A stretch of 64,000 nucleotides of DNA from Psychrobacillus faecigallinarum (GCF_014836595.1 NZ_JACSQO010000002.1:186001-250000); one strand, 5' to 3'; shown: positions 27,590 to 37,591, counted from the first letter of the stretch. The notes: generated by a model not told the origin, from the sequence alone. Program-made: numbers and translations.

Positions 27590-28132
27590 ATGATGAAAAG
27601 AAAGTACGGTAATCGTTCGGATTGGTCTAGAATTTTAAAGAGACAATATATTTTTAAAGATACTTTTTCAGAGCAATTTACTGGAGGAATCTCTCTTTTA
27701 CATTTAGTTGAGATTGGAGAACCTTTATGGGTGAATTATGACTCTCAGAAGATTTGTATTGTAGACGATGGATATATGTGGCTTCAACAATATCCAAATG
27801 AAGAAAATTATACGGTAACAACGATGTTTAATCATAACGGAGAAGTAGTTCAATGGTATATAGATATTTGCTATAAACACGGAGTGGACTATAACGGACC
27901 ATGGTGGGATGACTTATTTTTAGATATCATTGTCCTCCCATCAGGAGATTATTACCTTATAGACGAAGATGAGCTTGAAGAGGCTTTACTTAAAGGACAA
28001 ATAAATTACCAACAGTATAACCATGCAAAACAGACAGCTGATAAAATTATGGGTGAACTAAAAGAAAATAAATTTGATATATTAAAACAGTCGAATGCTC
28101 ATAAGAACCTATTGCTAGAGCTTCTAGAGTAA
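27590..28132 (+). CDS. DUF402 protein (nucleoside tri/diphosphatase-like)
   Basis: A 180-residue protein of DUF402, the fold of FomD and of Ntdp-type phosphatases. Recognisable parts are YMWLQQYPNEENYTVTTMFN, VVQWYIDIC and WWDDLFLDIIVLPSGDYYLIDEDEL, whose clustered Asp/Glu would bind divalent metal. Relatives hydrolyse nucleotides or nucleotide-linked intermediates. 11 bp after the preceding gene. Confidence 0.8.
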   Translation: MMKRKYGNRSDWSRILKRQYIFKDTFSEQFTGGISLLHLVEIGEPLWVNYDSQKICIVDDGYMWLQQYPNEENYTVTTMFNHNGEVVQWYIDICYKHGVDYNGPWWDDLFLDIIVLPSGDYYLIDEDELEEALLKGQINYQQYNHAKQTADKIMGELKENKFDILKQSNAHKNLLLELLE

Positions 28133-28145
28133 AGTGAGGATAAAC

Positions 28146-29141
28146 ATGAGAAAAGTTGAAGTCATTGAATATTCAAAGGATTGGGCTTTACTCTTTGAGC
28201 AAGAATCAAAGACGTTAAATGAGATTTTCAAGGAAGAGTTACTTGAAATACATCATATAGGAAGTACTTCAGTAGAAGGACTCTCAGCAAAGCCAATTAT
28301 AGATATGATGCCGGTAGTACGTGATATTGAGAAGATCGATTTATTCAATCAACAAATGATTCAGCAAGGGTATACACCAAAAGGAGAAAATGGTTTACCT
28401 GGTCGACGTTACTTTCAAAAGGGGGAAAATAATCGAACACATCATATACATATTTATGAACAAGGGAATCCAGAAATAGAGAGACATCTTGTCTTTCGAG
28501 ATTATTTAAAGGTACACCCCGTGGATTTAAATAGATATGGAGAACTAAAGAGCAAACTTGCTAAACTGTTTCCCTTTGATATTGAGAGCTATATTAATGG
28601 AAAAGATAAGATTGTTCAAGAAATAGAGGAAAACGCTCAGCGCTGGAAAAAAAGGATACAACTAAATTTTCATAGACCCTTTGGTGTCTATGGTATATGC
28701 GTGCAGGAAAAGAAGCTCCTAGTCATTGAAAAGAATAGTGGGCCTTATATCAACCGCTATGATCTTCCAGGGGGAAATTTAGAACCTAGGGAATCACTTA
28801 AAGAGGCAGTCCAGAGAGAATTTTTAGAGGAAACGGGGTTATTAATAGATGTACTTGAACAGATAGGAACTGCTGATTTTATGATTCATACAGATTGGAG
28901 AGAAGGTACGGCCGTACATCATATTGCAGTTTTTTATTTAGTAGAGCAAACAGGGGGTTCCATAACAAAGCCTCTTCTTTTTGAAGGTCAAGACTCTTTA
29001 GGGGCTGTTTGGATTGCTGAAGAGGAAGCAACTAAGGAAAATTCATCTCCTTTAGTACTAAAAGCTTTTGAATGGCTGCGTACAAAAAAGTTTTCTATAG
29101 AAGCTACTTATTATGAACAATGGCAAGTAAAGAAAAACTAG
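28146..29141 (+). CDS. GrpB-family nucleotidyltransferase fused to a NUDIX domain
   Basis: A 331-residue two-domain protein. Residues 1-165 are a GrpB/UPF0157 nucleotidyltransferase-fold domain (IHHIGSTSVEGLSAKPIIDMM has the GSxxxxLxxKxxxD pattern; HHIHIYEQG and HLVFRDYLKVHP follow). Residues about 175-331 are a NUDIX hydrolase with GGNLEPRESLKEAVQREF and LEETGLL, a full Nudix box. A GTG at 28134 is part of the ribosome site GTGAGG, so the ATG at 28146 is used. Fusion suggests making and trimming of the same nucleotide-linked compound (inference). Confidence 0.85.
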   Translation: MRKVEVIEYSKDWALLFEQESKTLNEIFKEELLEIHHIGSTSVEGLSAKPIIDMMPVVRDIEKIDLFNQQMIQQGYTPKGENGLPGRRYFQKGENNRTHHIHIYEQGNPEIERHLVFRDYLKVHPVDLNRYGELKSKLAKLFPFDIESYINGKDKIVQEIEENAQRWKKRIQLNFHRPFGVYGICVQEKKLLVIEKNSGPYINRYDLPGGNLEPRESLKEAVQREFLEETGLLIDVLEQIGTADFMIHTDWREGTAVHHIAVFYLVEQTGGSITKPLLFEGQDSLGAVWIAEEEATKENSSPLVLKAFEWLRTKKFSIEATYYEQWQVKKN

Positions 29142-29163
29142 TGTGAAAGAGAGGATTCCTATT

Positions 29164-30243
29164 ATGGACAATACTTTTATTAGAGCGTTAGATTTAAAAT
29201 TCCCTATCATTCAAGCGCCAATGGCTGGTGGGGCGACAACCTCTGCTTTAGTAAGCGCTGTCTCCAATCAAGGAGCACTCGGCATGATTGGCGCAGGGTA
29301 TTTAAAACCAGATGATTTACGCCATCAGATAAAACAAGTGAAATCAGAAACTAACGCAAGTTTCGGAGTAAATTTGTTTGTGCCTGAACATTATGAGATT
29401 AAAGAAGAACAGATAGAAAAATCAAAACGACTAATAGAGACCTATGAGCTTCTTTTAAATCAACAGGTTGGAGAGCCTTCTCTACCTAATCGAGAAACTG
29501 AAATGTGTATCTACGAAGAGTTAATACAGGTTGTCTTGGATGAGAACGTACCTGTCTGCTCCTTTACCTTTGGGATACCATCTAAAGAAACTATACAAAC
29601 ATTTAAACGTCAAGGAGTTTTTACGATTGGTACTGCTACTAATGTATCTGAAGCAATAGCCGTTGAAAGTTTAGGAATGGATGCGGTAGTTGTTCAGGGG
29701 AGTGAGGCAGGGGGCCATCGAGGGAATTTCCTATGCGATTCCAACGAAAGCATGATTGGTTTAATAGCTCTTGTTCCTCAAGTGGTAGACCAAGTAGACA
29801 TTCCAGTTATTGCTGCAGGTGGAATAATGGACGGTAGAGGGCTATCTTCCGCGCTCTGTTTAGGAGCAGAGGCAGTACAAATGGGGACTGCATTCTTAAC
29901 CTGTAAAGAAAGTGGGGCACATCCAGTACATCAACAAGCAATACTTCTAGCAAAAAGTGAGGACATAGTAACCACGAAGGCATTTTCAGGTAAGGATGCT
30001 AGAGGAATTGAAAATCAGTTTATGAAGGAAATGAAAGAGCACGAAGCAGTTCTTCCTCCATTTCCTGTACAAAATGCTCTTACACAAAATTTAAGAAAAT
30101 TAGCCTCTCAACAAAAAAATCCAGAGTTCATGTCTCTTTGGTCTGGACAAGGCCCAACATTAGCGAGAGAAGAAACAGTTGAACAGCTTATTAACCGTGT
30201 TGCAAATGAGGCGGCTTTAATATTAGATAGGATTAGGCTTTAA
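29164..30243 (+). CDS. nitronate monooxygenase (NPD family)
   Basis: FMN-dependent TIM-barrel enzyme of 359 residues that detoxifies nitronates such as propionate 3-nitronate. Motifs: PIIQAPMAGG at the start, FGVNLFVP, VQGSEAGGHRG (catalytic His), IAAGGIMDGRG and AEAVQMGTAFL (FMN phosphate). A GTG at 29143 is further from the ribosome site GAGAGGA than the ATG at 29164, which also matches the family N-terminus. Last gene of the NUDIX cluster. Confidence 0.88.
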   Translation: MDNTFIRALDLKFPIIQAPMAGGATTSALVSAVSNQGALGMIGAGYLKPDDLRHQIKQVKSETNASFGVNLFVPEHYEIKEEQIEKSKRLIETYELLLNQQVGEPSLPNRETEMCIYEELIQVVLDENVPVCSFTFGIPSKETIQTFKRQGVFTIGTATNVSEAIAVESLGMDAVVVQGSEAGGHRGNFLCDSNESMIGLIALVPQVVDQVDIPVIAAGGIMDGRGLSSALCLGAEAVQMGTAFLTCKESGAHPVHQQAILLAKSEDIVTTKAFSGKDARGIENQFMKEMKEHEAVLPPFPVQNALTQNLRKLASQQKNPEFMSLWSGQGPTLAREETVEQLINRVANEAALILDRIRL

Positions 30244-30252
30244 AAGAGCTCA

Positions 30253-30288
30253 GAAAAAAGGAGGTTCATAGTAATCCCATGAACCTCC
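30253..30288 (-). terminator. terminator downstream of the GNAT gene
   Basis: On the minus strand GGAGGTTCAT / ATGAACCTCC with a 9-nt loop, then TTTTTT. It lies about 45 bp past the stop of the GNAT gene. Confidence 0.75.
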
Positions 30289-30333
30289 CCAGATAATACA
30301 ATATTGTATTTAAAAGCACTGCACATTACGAAT

Positions 30334-30858
30334 CTAATGTAATATGGTTTCCTTATTCGGTCTATATTCATAAACAGGCTCTTCCTGCTGGGTATCATCG
30401 AACCATTTTAGTCCCAGATATGTAAAACCAGCTCGTTCTAAAATTTTGAGGGATCCTGCGTTTTCTATACTAGCAGAAGCAGACACAATAAGAACATTTG
30501 GATGATTCCTTACGATGTCCATACAAGCAGCTACCGCTTCAGTTGCATATCCTTTCCCCCAAGATTTCTTATTAAAATGATAGATTAATTCTACTTCTTC
30601 TATTTTATCCTCGACGTTGAAGCCAGCTGCTCCAATAATCTCTCCCGAGCTTTTTTCCATCACAGCATAAACAGACAAATTTTTCTCTTCATGACATTCG
30701 CGATAAAACTCTATAGTTCTAGGTAATGCTTCATGGGAAGATGCTCCTCCACATGATTTCATCACGTCGTTGTCTCCCCAAAACAGCTTAGCTGAATCCA
30801 AAAATCTTTCTTCGAATACTACAAGGCATAATCTTTCTGTTTCACCTACTATGTTCAT
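30334..30858 (-). CDS. GNAT family N-acetyltransferase (RimJ/RimL type)
   Basis: A 174-residue acetyl-CoA-dependent transferase. TERLCLVVFEERFLD opens the fold; KSWGKGYATEAVAACMD holds the acetyl-CoA loop (Gxx[GA]xAxE variant), followed by SASIENAGSLKILERAGF, the standard C-terminal half. Substrate unknown. GGAGGGG precedes the ATG. It starts 18 bp after rnhC on the same strand, probably read through from it. Confidence 0.87.
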   Translation of the reverse strand: MNIVGETERLCLVVFEERFLDSAKLFWGDNDVMKSCGGASSHEALPRTIEFYRECHEEKNLSVYAVMEKSSGEIIGAAGFNVEDKIEEVELIYHFNKKSWGKGYATEAVAACMDIVRNHPNVLIVSASASIENAGSLKILERAGFTYLGLKWFDDTQQEEPVYEYRPNKETILH

Positions 30859-30876
30859 TCATTTCCCCTCCACACG

Positions 30877-31815
30877 TTAAAATTTTCTTTTTTGAACAAG
30901 TTTCATGGCTTTTTGTGTATTTGCAAAATGCCATTTTGTAATAGATTTAAGGAATTCCTCTCCATGTTTAAAATAAATTTTTGCAGCTGTTTCGTCCACT
31001 TTTGCACTAGCTCCTTTTGGAATAGTGGTATGTGCTATTTCCGTAAGACGGTCCATTTCCTTCAAGAAAGCATATCTTGCTATAATGGAAGCTGCAGCGA
31101 CTGAAACGTGTAATTGCTCTGCCTTTGTCGAAAACAAAACATTTTCACGTATGATTTCCTTCTCCATTTTGATATGGTTGTAATAAATACCACGCTCTGC
31201 AAACTGATCAATTAATATGTAAGCGGGCTTTTCTGGCTCTATTTTATTTAAAACATGCTTTAAGGCTTGGTTATGCATCATTGCTTTAATTTTACCCTGG
31301 GACCAGCCTCGACCTTGAATTTCGTTATACTTTTCATTTTTTAATACGAGCACACTATGGGACAATGTTTTCATCAGGTCTGGGGCAATTCGACGCATCA
31401 GCTCATCTGTTAGCATTTTGGAATCCTTAACTCCCAGTTCTCTCACAAGTTCTACTTGATGTGCAGGTACATAGCAGGCTGCTACAGTAATGGGACCAAA
31501 ATAATCTCCAGTGCCTGTTTCATCAGAACCGATCACGGATAATGTGGTGAAGTTTTCCGGGAGAATGTCACCTTTTGACGAACTGCTCTTTATAGGATTT
31601 GCTGGAGAAATGTTTCCGCTCCAAAGAGCTGCCTCTCTAGAAGCACCGTTTCCTTGAAACATTACCTTTCCTGATTTATAAATGGTGATGGCTGTATCTA
31701 CAAGCTTAGCAGCGAAAACTACCCCTGGTGCAGAGCGTTCGATTTTGAATTTTAAGTAATGTGCCTTCACTTTTTCTATTTCGTTAGCTGGCAATAATAA
31801 AACTTCATTTGACAT
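30877..31815 (-). CDS. rnhC: ribonuclease HIII
   Basis: Removes RNA from RNA-DNA hybrids. The 312-residue protein has the N-terminal TBP-like substrate-binding domain (about 1-85) and the RNase H2-type catalytic domain with GSDETGTGDYFGP (first acidic pair), KDSKML, IDQFAE and the C-terminal SIIARYAFLKEMD. Divergent from zapA, as in B. subtilis. AAAGGAAC precedes the ATG. Confidence 0.95.
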   Translation of the reverse strand: MSNEVLLLPANEIEKVKAHYLKFKIERSAPGVVFAAKLVDTAITIYKSGKVMFQGNGASREAALWSGNISPANPIKSSSSKGDILPENFTTLSVIGSDETGTGDYFGPITVAACYVPAHQVELVRELGVKDSKMLTDELMRRIAPDLMKTLSHSVLVLKNEKYNEIQGRGWSQGKIKAMMHNQALKHVLNKIEPEKPAYILIDQFAERGIYYNHIKMEKEIIRENVLFSTKAEQLHVSVAAASIIARYAFLKEMDRLTEIAHTTIPKGASAKVDETAAKIYFKHGEEFLKSITKWHFANTQKAMKLVQKRKF

Positions 31816-31894
31816 TCATATTGTTCCTTTCTTCACAACGTAATCTATTTCGTGTTATTATTATACATAGGATTTTCTGGGGGAGGGTATGTCT

Positions 31895-32155
31895 TTGTCA
31901 GAACAAGAGAAAACAAGGATTTCTGTCGATATTTATGGACAGAATTATAAAATGGCAGGAACTGAAACATCTGGTCATATGAGACTCGTTGCCTCCATCG
32001 TAGATGATAAAATGAGAGAAATACACTCTCATAATAGACAGCTAGATATCGCAAAATTAGCAGTGCTTACCGCTGTTAATGCAGTAAACGATTACATAAA
32101 AGTAAAAGAACAGCTAGAACTTCTAGAAGAAGAATTGAAAAGGCTAAAGGACTGA
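31895..32155 (+). CDS. zapA: cell division protein ZapA, TTG start
   Basis: Binds FtsZ and stabilises the Z-ring. The 86-residue protein contains the conserved [17 protein letters not shown] and [16 protein letters not shown], followed by a C-terminal coiled coil ([16 protein letters not shown]). An ATG at 31889 is only 2 nt from GGAGG; the TTG at 31895 is 8 nt away and yields the family N-terminus MSEQEK, so TTG is chosen. Followed 4 bp later by cvpA. Confidence 0.9.
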   Translation: MSEQEKTRISVDIYGQNYKMAGTETSGHMRLVASIVDDKMREIHSHNRQLDIAKLAVLTAVNAVNDYIKVKEQLELLEEELKRLKD

Positions 32156-32159
32156 AAAA

Positions 32160-32702
32160 ATGTTAGATTTAATTATCCTGATTTTATTAATTGCCGGCTT
32201 TGTAACTGGCGCTAGACGTGGGTTGATCGTTCAACTTATTCATATGACGGGCTTCATCGTTGCCCTCATCGTCGCCTATATCTATTATAAACCACTGGCA
32301 GACAAATTTGTTCTGTGGATACCATTTCCTGCAGTAACCTCAGATTCATCATTAACAATTGCAGTAGAAACATTGGACCTAGACCAAACGTTTTACCGGA
32401 TTATCGCGTTTACTTTAATTTTTATGGTTGTTAAGTTTGGCTTACAATTAATAGCCTCCATGTTTGATTTTTTAAAGTATTTGCCTATACTAGGCTTTGT
32501 GAGTAATGTTGCAGGAGCAATTCTAGGATTTATAGAGTTTTATTTCATCATATTCGTCCTTTTATATGTTTTTGCGCTATTGCCAATTGAATTTATACAA
32601 AATATTACATCAGGTTCATTCTTAACTTCATGGATGCTTGAACATACGCCAATCCTATCTGAGATGGTTAAAAACTGGTGGTATATTTATTTAGAAAAGT
32701 AA
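32160..32702 (+). CDS. cvpA: CvpA family membrane protein
   Basis: A 180-residue inner-membrane protein with four helices. MLDLIILILLIAGFVTGARRGLIVQL is split here between helix 1 and the conserved G-x-RRG loop; FTLIFMVVKFGLQLIA and GAILGFIEFYFIIFVLL are later helices. The role in B. subtilis (yshB) is poorly defined. Linked to zapA by 4 bp, the normal layout. Confidence 0.88.
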   Translation: MLDLIILILLIAGFVTGARRGLIVQLIHMTGFIVALIVAYIYYKPLADKFVLWIPFPAVTSDSSLTIAVETLDLDQTFYRIIAFTLIFMVVKFGLQLIASMFDFLKYLPILGFVSNVAGAILGFIEFYFIIFVLLYVFALLPIEFIQNITSGSFLTSWMLEHTPILSEMVKNWWYIYLEK

Positions 32703-32720
32703 TATCTAGTATCTAAGAAG

Positions 32721-32750
32721 AACTTCTCTCAGTAGAGGGAAGTTTTTTTA
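32721..32750 (+). terminator. terminator after cvpA
   Basis: AACTTCTCTC-AGTA-GAGGGAAGTT followed by seven T. Confidence 0.82.
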
Positions 32751-32768
32751 AATAGAGGAGGTCTACTC

Positions 32769-34472
32769 ATGGACAAAAAGACAATTATTAAAACGTTAGA
32801 AAAAATTGCGTTATATATGGAACTCCAAGGAGAAAATCCTTTTAAGGTGTCTGCTTTTCGTAAGGCTGCCCAAGTTTTAGAGTTAGACGAACGTAGCTTA
32901 TCTGAGATGGACAATATTACTTCTCTGAAGGGGATTGGAGCAGCAACAGGGGCAGTGATCAACGATTTAATCGAAACTGGTGAGTCCTCTTTGCTTAAGG
33001 AAATGCAAGAATCTGTGCCAGGCGGACTTTTACCTATGTTAAAGATTCCAGGTCTTGGAGGAAAGAAAATCGCCAAGCTTTATAAAGAATTAGGTGTAGA
33101 TTCGATTGAGTCCTTAAAGATTGCATGTGAGGAAGGTAAGGTTAAAGGACTAGCGGGATTTGGAGCTAAAACAGAAGAAAAAATATTAGCACAGCTAGAA
33201 GTCTTTCAAACAAAACCTGAGAGAACCGCTATTTGGCAGCTTGAGCCTATTGTTGCTTTTATCGAAGGTATTTTAGCAAGCATGGATACTGTTGTTAAGT
33301 ATTCTGTTGCAGGTTCCTATCGAAGAGTAAAGGAATCTAGTAAGGATATCGACTTTATCGTAGCAACGACTTTACCACTAAAGGTTAGAGAGGAATTGCT
33401 AGAGAAGCTCCCCCTACTAAAAGTGATTGCAGCAGGAGACACCAAGGTATCTGTGACCTTAGATGTAGAAAATGAGGTAGATGTTGATTTTAGGCTGGTG
33501 GAGCCCCATCAATACGCTTCCGCATTGCACCATTTTACCGGTTCTAAGGACCACAATATTAAAATGAGACAAATTGCCAAAGAAAAGGGTCTGAAAATAA
33601 GTGAATACGGGGTAGAGCAGGAAGATGGCTCCGTTCAGTCCTTTGAATCTGAGAAAGAATTCTATGCATACTTTGATTTACCTTTTATCCCGCCTACAAT
33701 TCGAGAGGATGGAACAGAGCTAAACAAGCTAGAAATGATTCCTAGCCTTGTAACGTTAGAGGATATAAAGGGAGATTTTCATATGCACACTACGTGGTCA
33801 GATGGAGCTCACTCTATTGAAGAAATGGTAGAGGCATGTAGAGAAAAAGGATACTCTCATATTGTAATTACTGACCACTCAAATTATTTAAAAGTAGCAA
33901 ACGGCCTTTCTAGGGAGAGACTGTTACAACAAATAGAAGCAATACATGTCATGAATGAAAAATATAGTGATATAGAAATTTTCGCAGGTACAGAGATGGA
34001 TATACTCCCAGATGGCTCTCTAGATTTTGATGATGAATTGCTTGAGCAGTTAGACTTTGTTATTGCTTCCATCCATTCAAGCTTTAGTCAATCACAGGAC
34101 AAGATTATGGCAAGGCTGAGAACAGCAATTGAAAATCCACATGTTCATATGATTGCTCATCCTACGGGGAGAATTATTGGTAGCCGTACTGGCTACGATC
34201 CGGATGTGCCGACTTTAATAGAGTGGGCAAGTGAATTCGGAAAGATATTAGAGCTAAATGCTAATCCGCATCGCTTGGATTTAGAAACAGTCTATTTAAA
34301 AATGGCGCAGGAAAAAGGTGTGCCAATTGCCATTAACACGGATGCGCATCATTTAGATCAACTAAGATATATGGATGTAGGCGTCAAATATGCACAAAAA
34401 GCATGGCTTCACAAAGAGAATATTGTTAATACATGGACATTAGATAAATTTAAACAATACTTGAAGAAATAA
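32769..34472 (+). CDS. polX: family X DNA polymerase with PHP nuclease domain
   Basis: Base-excision-repair polymerase of 567 residues with 3'-5' exonuclease. Order: 8-kDa HhH domain (1-80), second HhH (PGLGGKKIAKLYKELGV), polymerase palm with GSYRRVKESSKDIDFIV (catalytic Asp pair) and EVDVDFRLV, then the C-terminal PHP domain with DFHMHTTWSDG, ITDHSNY, GTEMDI, ASIHSSF, IAHPTGR and INTDAHH, all nine metal ligands plausibly present. Precedes mutS2 as in B. subtilis. Confidence 0.95.
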   Translation: MDKKTIIKTLEKIALYMELQGENPFKVSAFRKAAQVLELDERSLSEMDNITSLKGIGAATGAVINDLIETGESSLLKEMQESVPGGLLPMLKIPGLGGKKIAKLYKELGVDSIESLKIACEEGKVKGLAGFGAKTEEKILAQLEVFQTKPERTAIWQLEPIVAFIEGILASMDTVVKYSVAGSYRRVKESSKDIDFIVATTLPLKVREELLEKLPLLKVIAAGDTKVSVTLDVENEVDVDFRLVEPHQYASALHHFTGSKDHNIKMRQIAKEKGLKISEYGVEQEDGSVQSFESEKEFYAYFDLPFIPPTIREDGTELNKLEMIPSLVTLEDIKGDFHMHTTWSDGAHSIEEMVEACREKGYSHIVITDHSNYLKVANGLSRERLLQQIEAIHVMNEKYSDIEIFAGTEMDILPDGSLDFDDELLEQLDFVIASIHSSFSQSQDKIMARLRTAIENPHVHMIAHPTGRIIGSRTGYDPDVPTLIEWASEFGKILELNANPHRLDLETVYLKMAQEKGVPIAINTDAHHLDQLRYMDVGVKYAQKAWLHKENIVNTWTLDKFKQYLKK

Positions 34473-34487
34473 TTAGGAGGTGCCTCG

Positions 34488-36851
34488 GTGATAGCTGAAA
34501 GAGCACTGAAAACTTTAGAATATTATAAAATCAGGGAAGAAGTAGGAAAATATTGTACTTCTTCTATTGGAAAATCTCATATTGAAAAATTAGTCCCTTC
34601 TGTAGATTATGAGGAAGTATCTATACTATTAGAGGAAATGGATGAGGGTCTCACAATTCTTCGCTTGAGAGGGAACGTTCCTATGGGAGGGATTGTAGAT
34701 ATCCGTCCCCATGCGAAACGTGCTCAAATTGGTGGGATGCTGAGTCCAATGGAACTTATGGAAACTGCAAGCACTATTAGAGCAAGTAAAATTCTTCGAA
34801 ACTTTTTAGAAAATGTGGCAGAAACAGAATCTGTAGAGATTCCTCATTTTCTTTCAAAAAAGGATTCGTTACCAATTTTGACAGCTTTAGAGCATGAGAT
34901 AAACGACTGCATTGATGAAAACGGCAGCGTACTAGATAGTGCGAGTAGTACATTACGTTCCATTCGTCAGCAACTGAGAATTCAGGTTAGTCGTGTCCGT
35001 GAGAAGCTAGAGAGCTACACACGTGGCGCTAATGCAGCAAAAATGCTATCTGATTCTATTATAACGATTAGAAACGACCGATATGTGATTCCGGTTAAAT
35101 CGGAATATCGCAGCCATTACGGAGGCATTGTTCACGATCAATCTTCTTCTGGTCAAACTCTTTTCGTTGAACCTTCAGCTGTAGTCCAGATCAATAACGA
35201 CATTCGAGCTTTAAAGGTGAAGGAACAGGAAGAAATTGAACGCATTCTTATACGTTTGACAGGTGAGGTTGAGGTTGTAGGGCATGAGATTTTCCTTTTA
35301 GTTAACATACTTGGAGAAATCGATGTCATTTTAGCAAAGGCTAAATATGGACAGGCAGAAAAATGTACTATGCCCCAAATCAACAACGATGGTTATATAC
35401 GCTTAGTAAAAGCGAGACACCCTCTTATTCCAGTAGATCAAGCAGTTCCAAATACGATTGAATTCGGAAGAGAAATTACAGCGATAGTGATAACAGGTCC
35501 GAATACGGGCGGGAAAACCGTTACTTTGAAAACAGTTGGCCTTTGTACTCTAATGGCTCAAAGTGGAATACCGATTCCAGCGCTGGACGGGTCAGAGGTT
35601 GCTCTGTTTGAATCTGTGTTTGCAGATATCGGAGACGAGCAATCTATCGAGCAAAGCTTAAGTACGTTCTCCTCTCATATGGTTAATATTGTGGATATTT
35701 TGAAGAAATATAACGATAAATCGTTAATCTTGTTTGACGAGCTTGGAGCAGGAACGGATCCTCAAGAGGGGGCAGCCCTAGCAATATCTATTCTTGATGC
35801 TGTCCACGGAACGGGTGCACGTGTCATGGCAACTACCCACTACCCTGAGCTAAAGGCATATGGTTATAACCGACCTGGTGTAGCCAATGCCAGTGTGGAG
35901 TTTGACATTGAAACACTAAGCCCGACCTATAAGCTTTTAATTGGTGTACCTGGACGAAGCAATGCGTTTGAAATTTCCGAGCGCTTAGGTCTACCAAACC
36001 ATATAATTTCACAGGCTCAAACCTTTACTGGAACGGATCGAGGAGAGGTAAACTCCATGATAGCCTCATTAGAGGATAGCCGTAGGCAAGCAGAGCGAGA
36101 TGCAGAAGAAACTGAGGTCGAGTTAGAAAAAGCTAAGCGCCTAAAAGACGACCTCGAGCAAAAGTTGGCTGAGTACGACGAGAAAAAAGAAAAACTAGAG
36201 CAAAAAGCAAAGGAAAAAGCGAGAAAGATTGTGGAAGAAGCAAGAAGAGAAGCGGATGAAATCATCAGTGAGCTACGAAAAATGCAGTCAAATACGCATA
36301 AGCTTGTGAAAGAGCATGAGCTAATAGATGCTAAAAAACGTTTAGATGAAGCCCTTCCGAACAATCCAGTTTTGAAGAAGCAGAAAAAATTGAATGAACA
36401 GGCAAAAGAATTAAAGTCGGGCGATGAGGTGAAGGTACTAAGCTTTGGCCAAAAAGGTACCTTACTTGAAAAAGTATCGAAAACTGAATGGTCCGTTCAG
36501 ATCGGAATGCTCAAGATGAAGTTAGACGAGGCAGACTTAGAATATATTAAACCCGAAAAGCAGAAACAATCAGTATCAGTTAATGCTGTTAGAGGGAGAG
36601 ATTCACATGTAAAGCTTGAGCTAGACCTACGTGGAGAGCGATACGAGGATGCTATACTTCGAACTGAAAAATATATAGATGATGCTATTTTGGCTAATTA
36701 TCCACGAGTTTCTATTATCCACGGGAAAGGTACAGGCGTCCTAAGACAGGCGATACAACAGTACTTGAAAAATCATTCTCGAGTGAAAAGTTATCGATTT
36801 GGTGAAGCGGGCGAAGGTGGCCATGGAGTAACTGTAGTTGAACTAAAATAA
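34488..36851 (+). CDS. mutS2: endonuclease MutS2 / ribosome-rescue ATPase
   Basis: A 787-residue homodimeric ATPase that in Bacillus splits collided ribosomes and suppresses recombination. Walker [14 protein letters not shown] (about 335-347), Walker [14 protein letters not shown], long coiled coil (about 520-620, Glu/Lys/Arg rich), KOW-like segment and C-terminal Smr nuclease domain with [11 protein letters not shown] and [13 protein letters not shown] start behind AGGAGGTGCCTC, 15 bp after polX. Confidence 0.95.
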   Translation: MIAERALKTLEYYKIREEVGKYCTSSIGKSHIEKLVPSVDYEEVSILLEEMDEGLTILRLRGNVPMGGIVDIRPHAKRAQIGGMLSPMELMETASTIRASKILRNFLENVAETESVEIPHFLSKKDSLPILTALEHEINDCIDENGSVLDSASSTLRSIRQQLRIQVSRVREKLESYTRGANAAKMLSDSIITIRNDRYVIPVKSEYRSHYGGIVHDQSSSGQTLFVEPSAVVQINNDIRALKVKEQEEIERILIRLTGEVEVVGHEIFLLVNILGEIDVILAKAKYGQAEKCTMPQINNDGYIRLVKARHPLIPVDQAVPNTIEFGREITAIVITGPNTGGKTVTLKTVGLCTLMAQSGIPIPALDGSEVALFESVFADIGDEQSIEQSLSTFSSHMVNIVDILKKYNDKSLILFDELGAGTDPQEGAALAISILDAVHGTGARVMATTHYPELKAYGYNRPGVANASVEFDIETLSPTYKLLIGVPGRSNAFEISERLGLPNHIISQAQTFTGTDRGEVNSMIASLEDSRRQAERDAEETEVELEKAKRLKDDLEQKLAEYDEKKEKLEQKAKEKARKIVEEARREADEIISELRKMQSNTHKLVKEHELIDAKKRLDEALPNNPVLKKQKKLNEQAKELKSGDEVKVLSFGQKGTLLEKVSKTEWSVQIGMLKMKLDEADLEYIKPEKQKQSVSVNAVRGRDSHVKLELDLRGERYEDAILRTEKYIDDAILANYPRVSIIHGKGTGVLRQAIQQYLKNHSRVKSYRFGEAGEGGHGVTVVELK

Positions 36852-36863
36852 CATGGATGGAAG

Positions 36864-36905
36864 GAAAGAGATACAGATTTTGTGTACTTCTGTCATCTCT
36901 TTATT
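36864..36905 (+). terminator. possible terminator after mutS2
   Basis: AAAGAGATACAGA / TCTGTCATCTCTTT with two mismatches and a weak T tail. Confidence 0.45.
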
Positions 36906-36994
36906 TACGATACTTATTCAAATAAATATATATTATGTTGAAACTTTTCAACTACCCATCCGTATAGAAAGAAAAGTTTGAGAGGGGCTATATC

Positions 36995-37405
36995 ATGCTG
37001 CTAGGTAGTTTTTGGTCAAATCCATTAGTAGAATCTGCAGGTTATTTTAGTGTCGTTGTTTTATGTTTAATTGTTTCCATGGTTTTGTTTGAAATAGTGA
37101 CCAAATATAAAAACTGGCAGGAAATTAAAAATGGAAATGTTGCAGTGGCATTAGCTACTGGTGGGAAAATATTTGGTGTGTGTAATATTTTTAAATACTC
37201 CATTGAAGAGCATAATTCCCTTTTTGAGATGATAGGCTGGGGATTATATGGCTTTGCATTACTAATTGTAGCTTATTGGCTTTTCGAGTTTTTAACTCCA
37301 AGTTTTAATGTCGATAAAGAAATAGAAAATGATAATCGCTCTGTTGGATTTATCTCGTTAATTATTTCCGTTGGATTATCATTTGTAATTGGTGCGAGTA
37401 TTTAA
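36995..37405 (+). CDS. yshE: DUF350 membrane protein
   Basis: A 136-residue four-helix membrane protein of DUF350 (YshE by position between mutS2 and lcfA). Conserved features: VSMVLFEIVTKYKNWQEIKNGNVAVALATGGKIFG, here the segment TKYKNWQEIKNGN then AVALATGGKIFG, and a C-terminal GFISLIISVGLSFVIG helix. Function unknown. A 27-residue membrane peptide gene follows 15 bp later. Confidence 0.85.
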   Translation: MLLGSFWSNPLVESAGYFSVVVLCLIVSMVLFEIVTKYKNWQEIKNGNVAVALATGGKIFGVCNIFKYSIEEHNSLFEMIGWGLYGFALLIVAYWLFEFLTPSFNVDKEIENDNRSVGFISLIISVGLSFVIGASI

Positions 37406-37420
37406 TTAGGAGAGATAAAG

Positions 37421-37504
37421 ATGGAAAAATTGTCGAAAATATTGATTGTAGTTGGAATATTTTTTCTAGCAATCGGCATACTATATATAGTAAAAAATTC
37501 ATAG
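37421..37504 (+). CDS. 27-residue single-helix membrane peptide
   Basis: ATG to TAG encodes MEKLSKILIVVGIFFLAIGI and LYIVKNS: a Lys-flanked hydrophobic helix spanning nearly the whole peptide. TTAGGAGAGATAAAG gives a good ribosome site 9 nt before the ATG. It directly follows the DUF350 gene and is probably co-transcribed with it. Short but supported by ribosome site, context and clean topology (positive-inside N-terminus). Confidence 0.6.
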   Translation: MEKLSKILIVVGIFFLAIGILYIVKNS

Positions 37505-37523
37505 AACTAATTTAAACTCTAAA

Positions 37524-37591
37524 CGAGGCTGTAATAATGCGTGTGTAATTCAAATTAATGAATTAGCGGATTATTGCGGTCTCTTTTTTTA
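37524..37591 (+). terminator. terminator after the DUF350 / small-peptide operon
   Basis: GAGGCTGTAATAATGCG pairs with CGGATTATTGCGGTCTC using G-U pairs; long loop, then a seven-T run. Confidence 0.55.
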
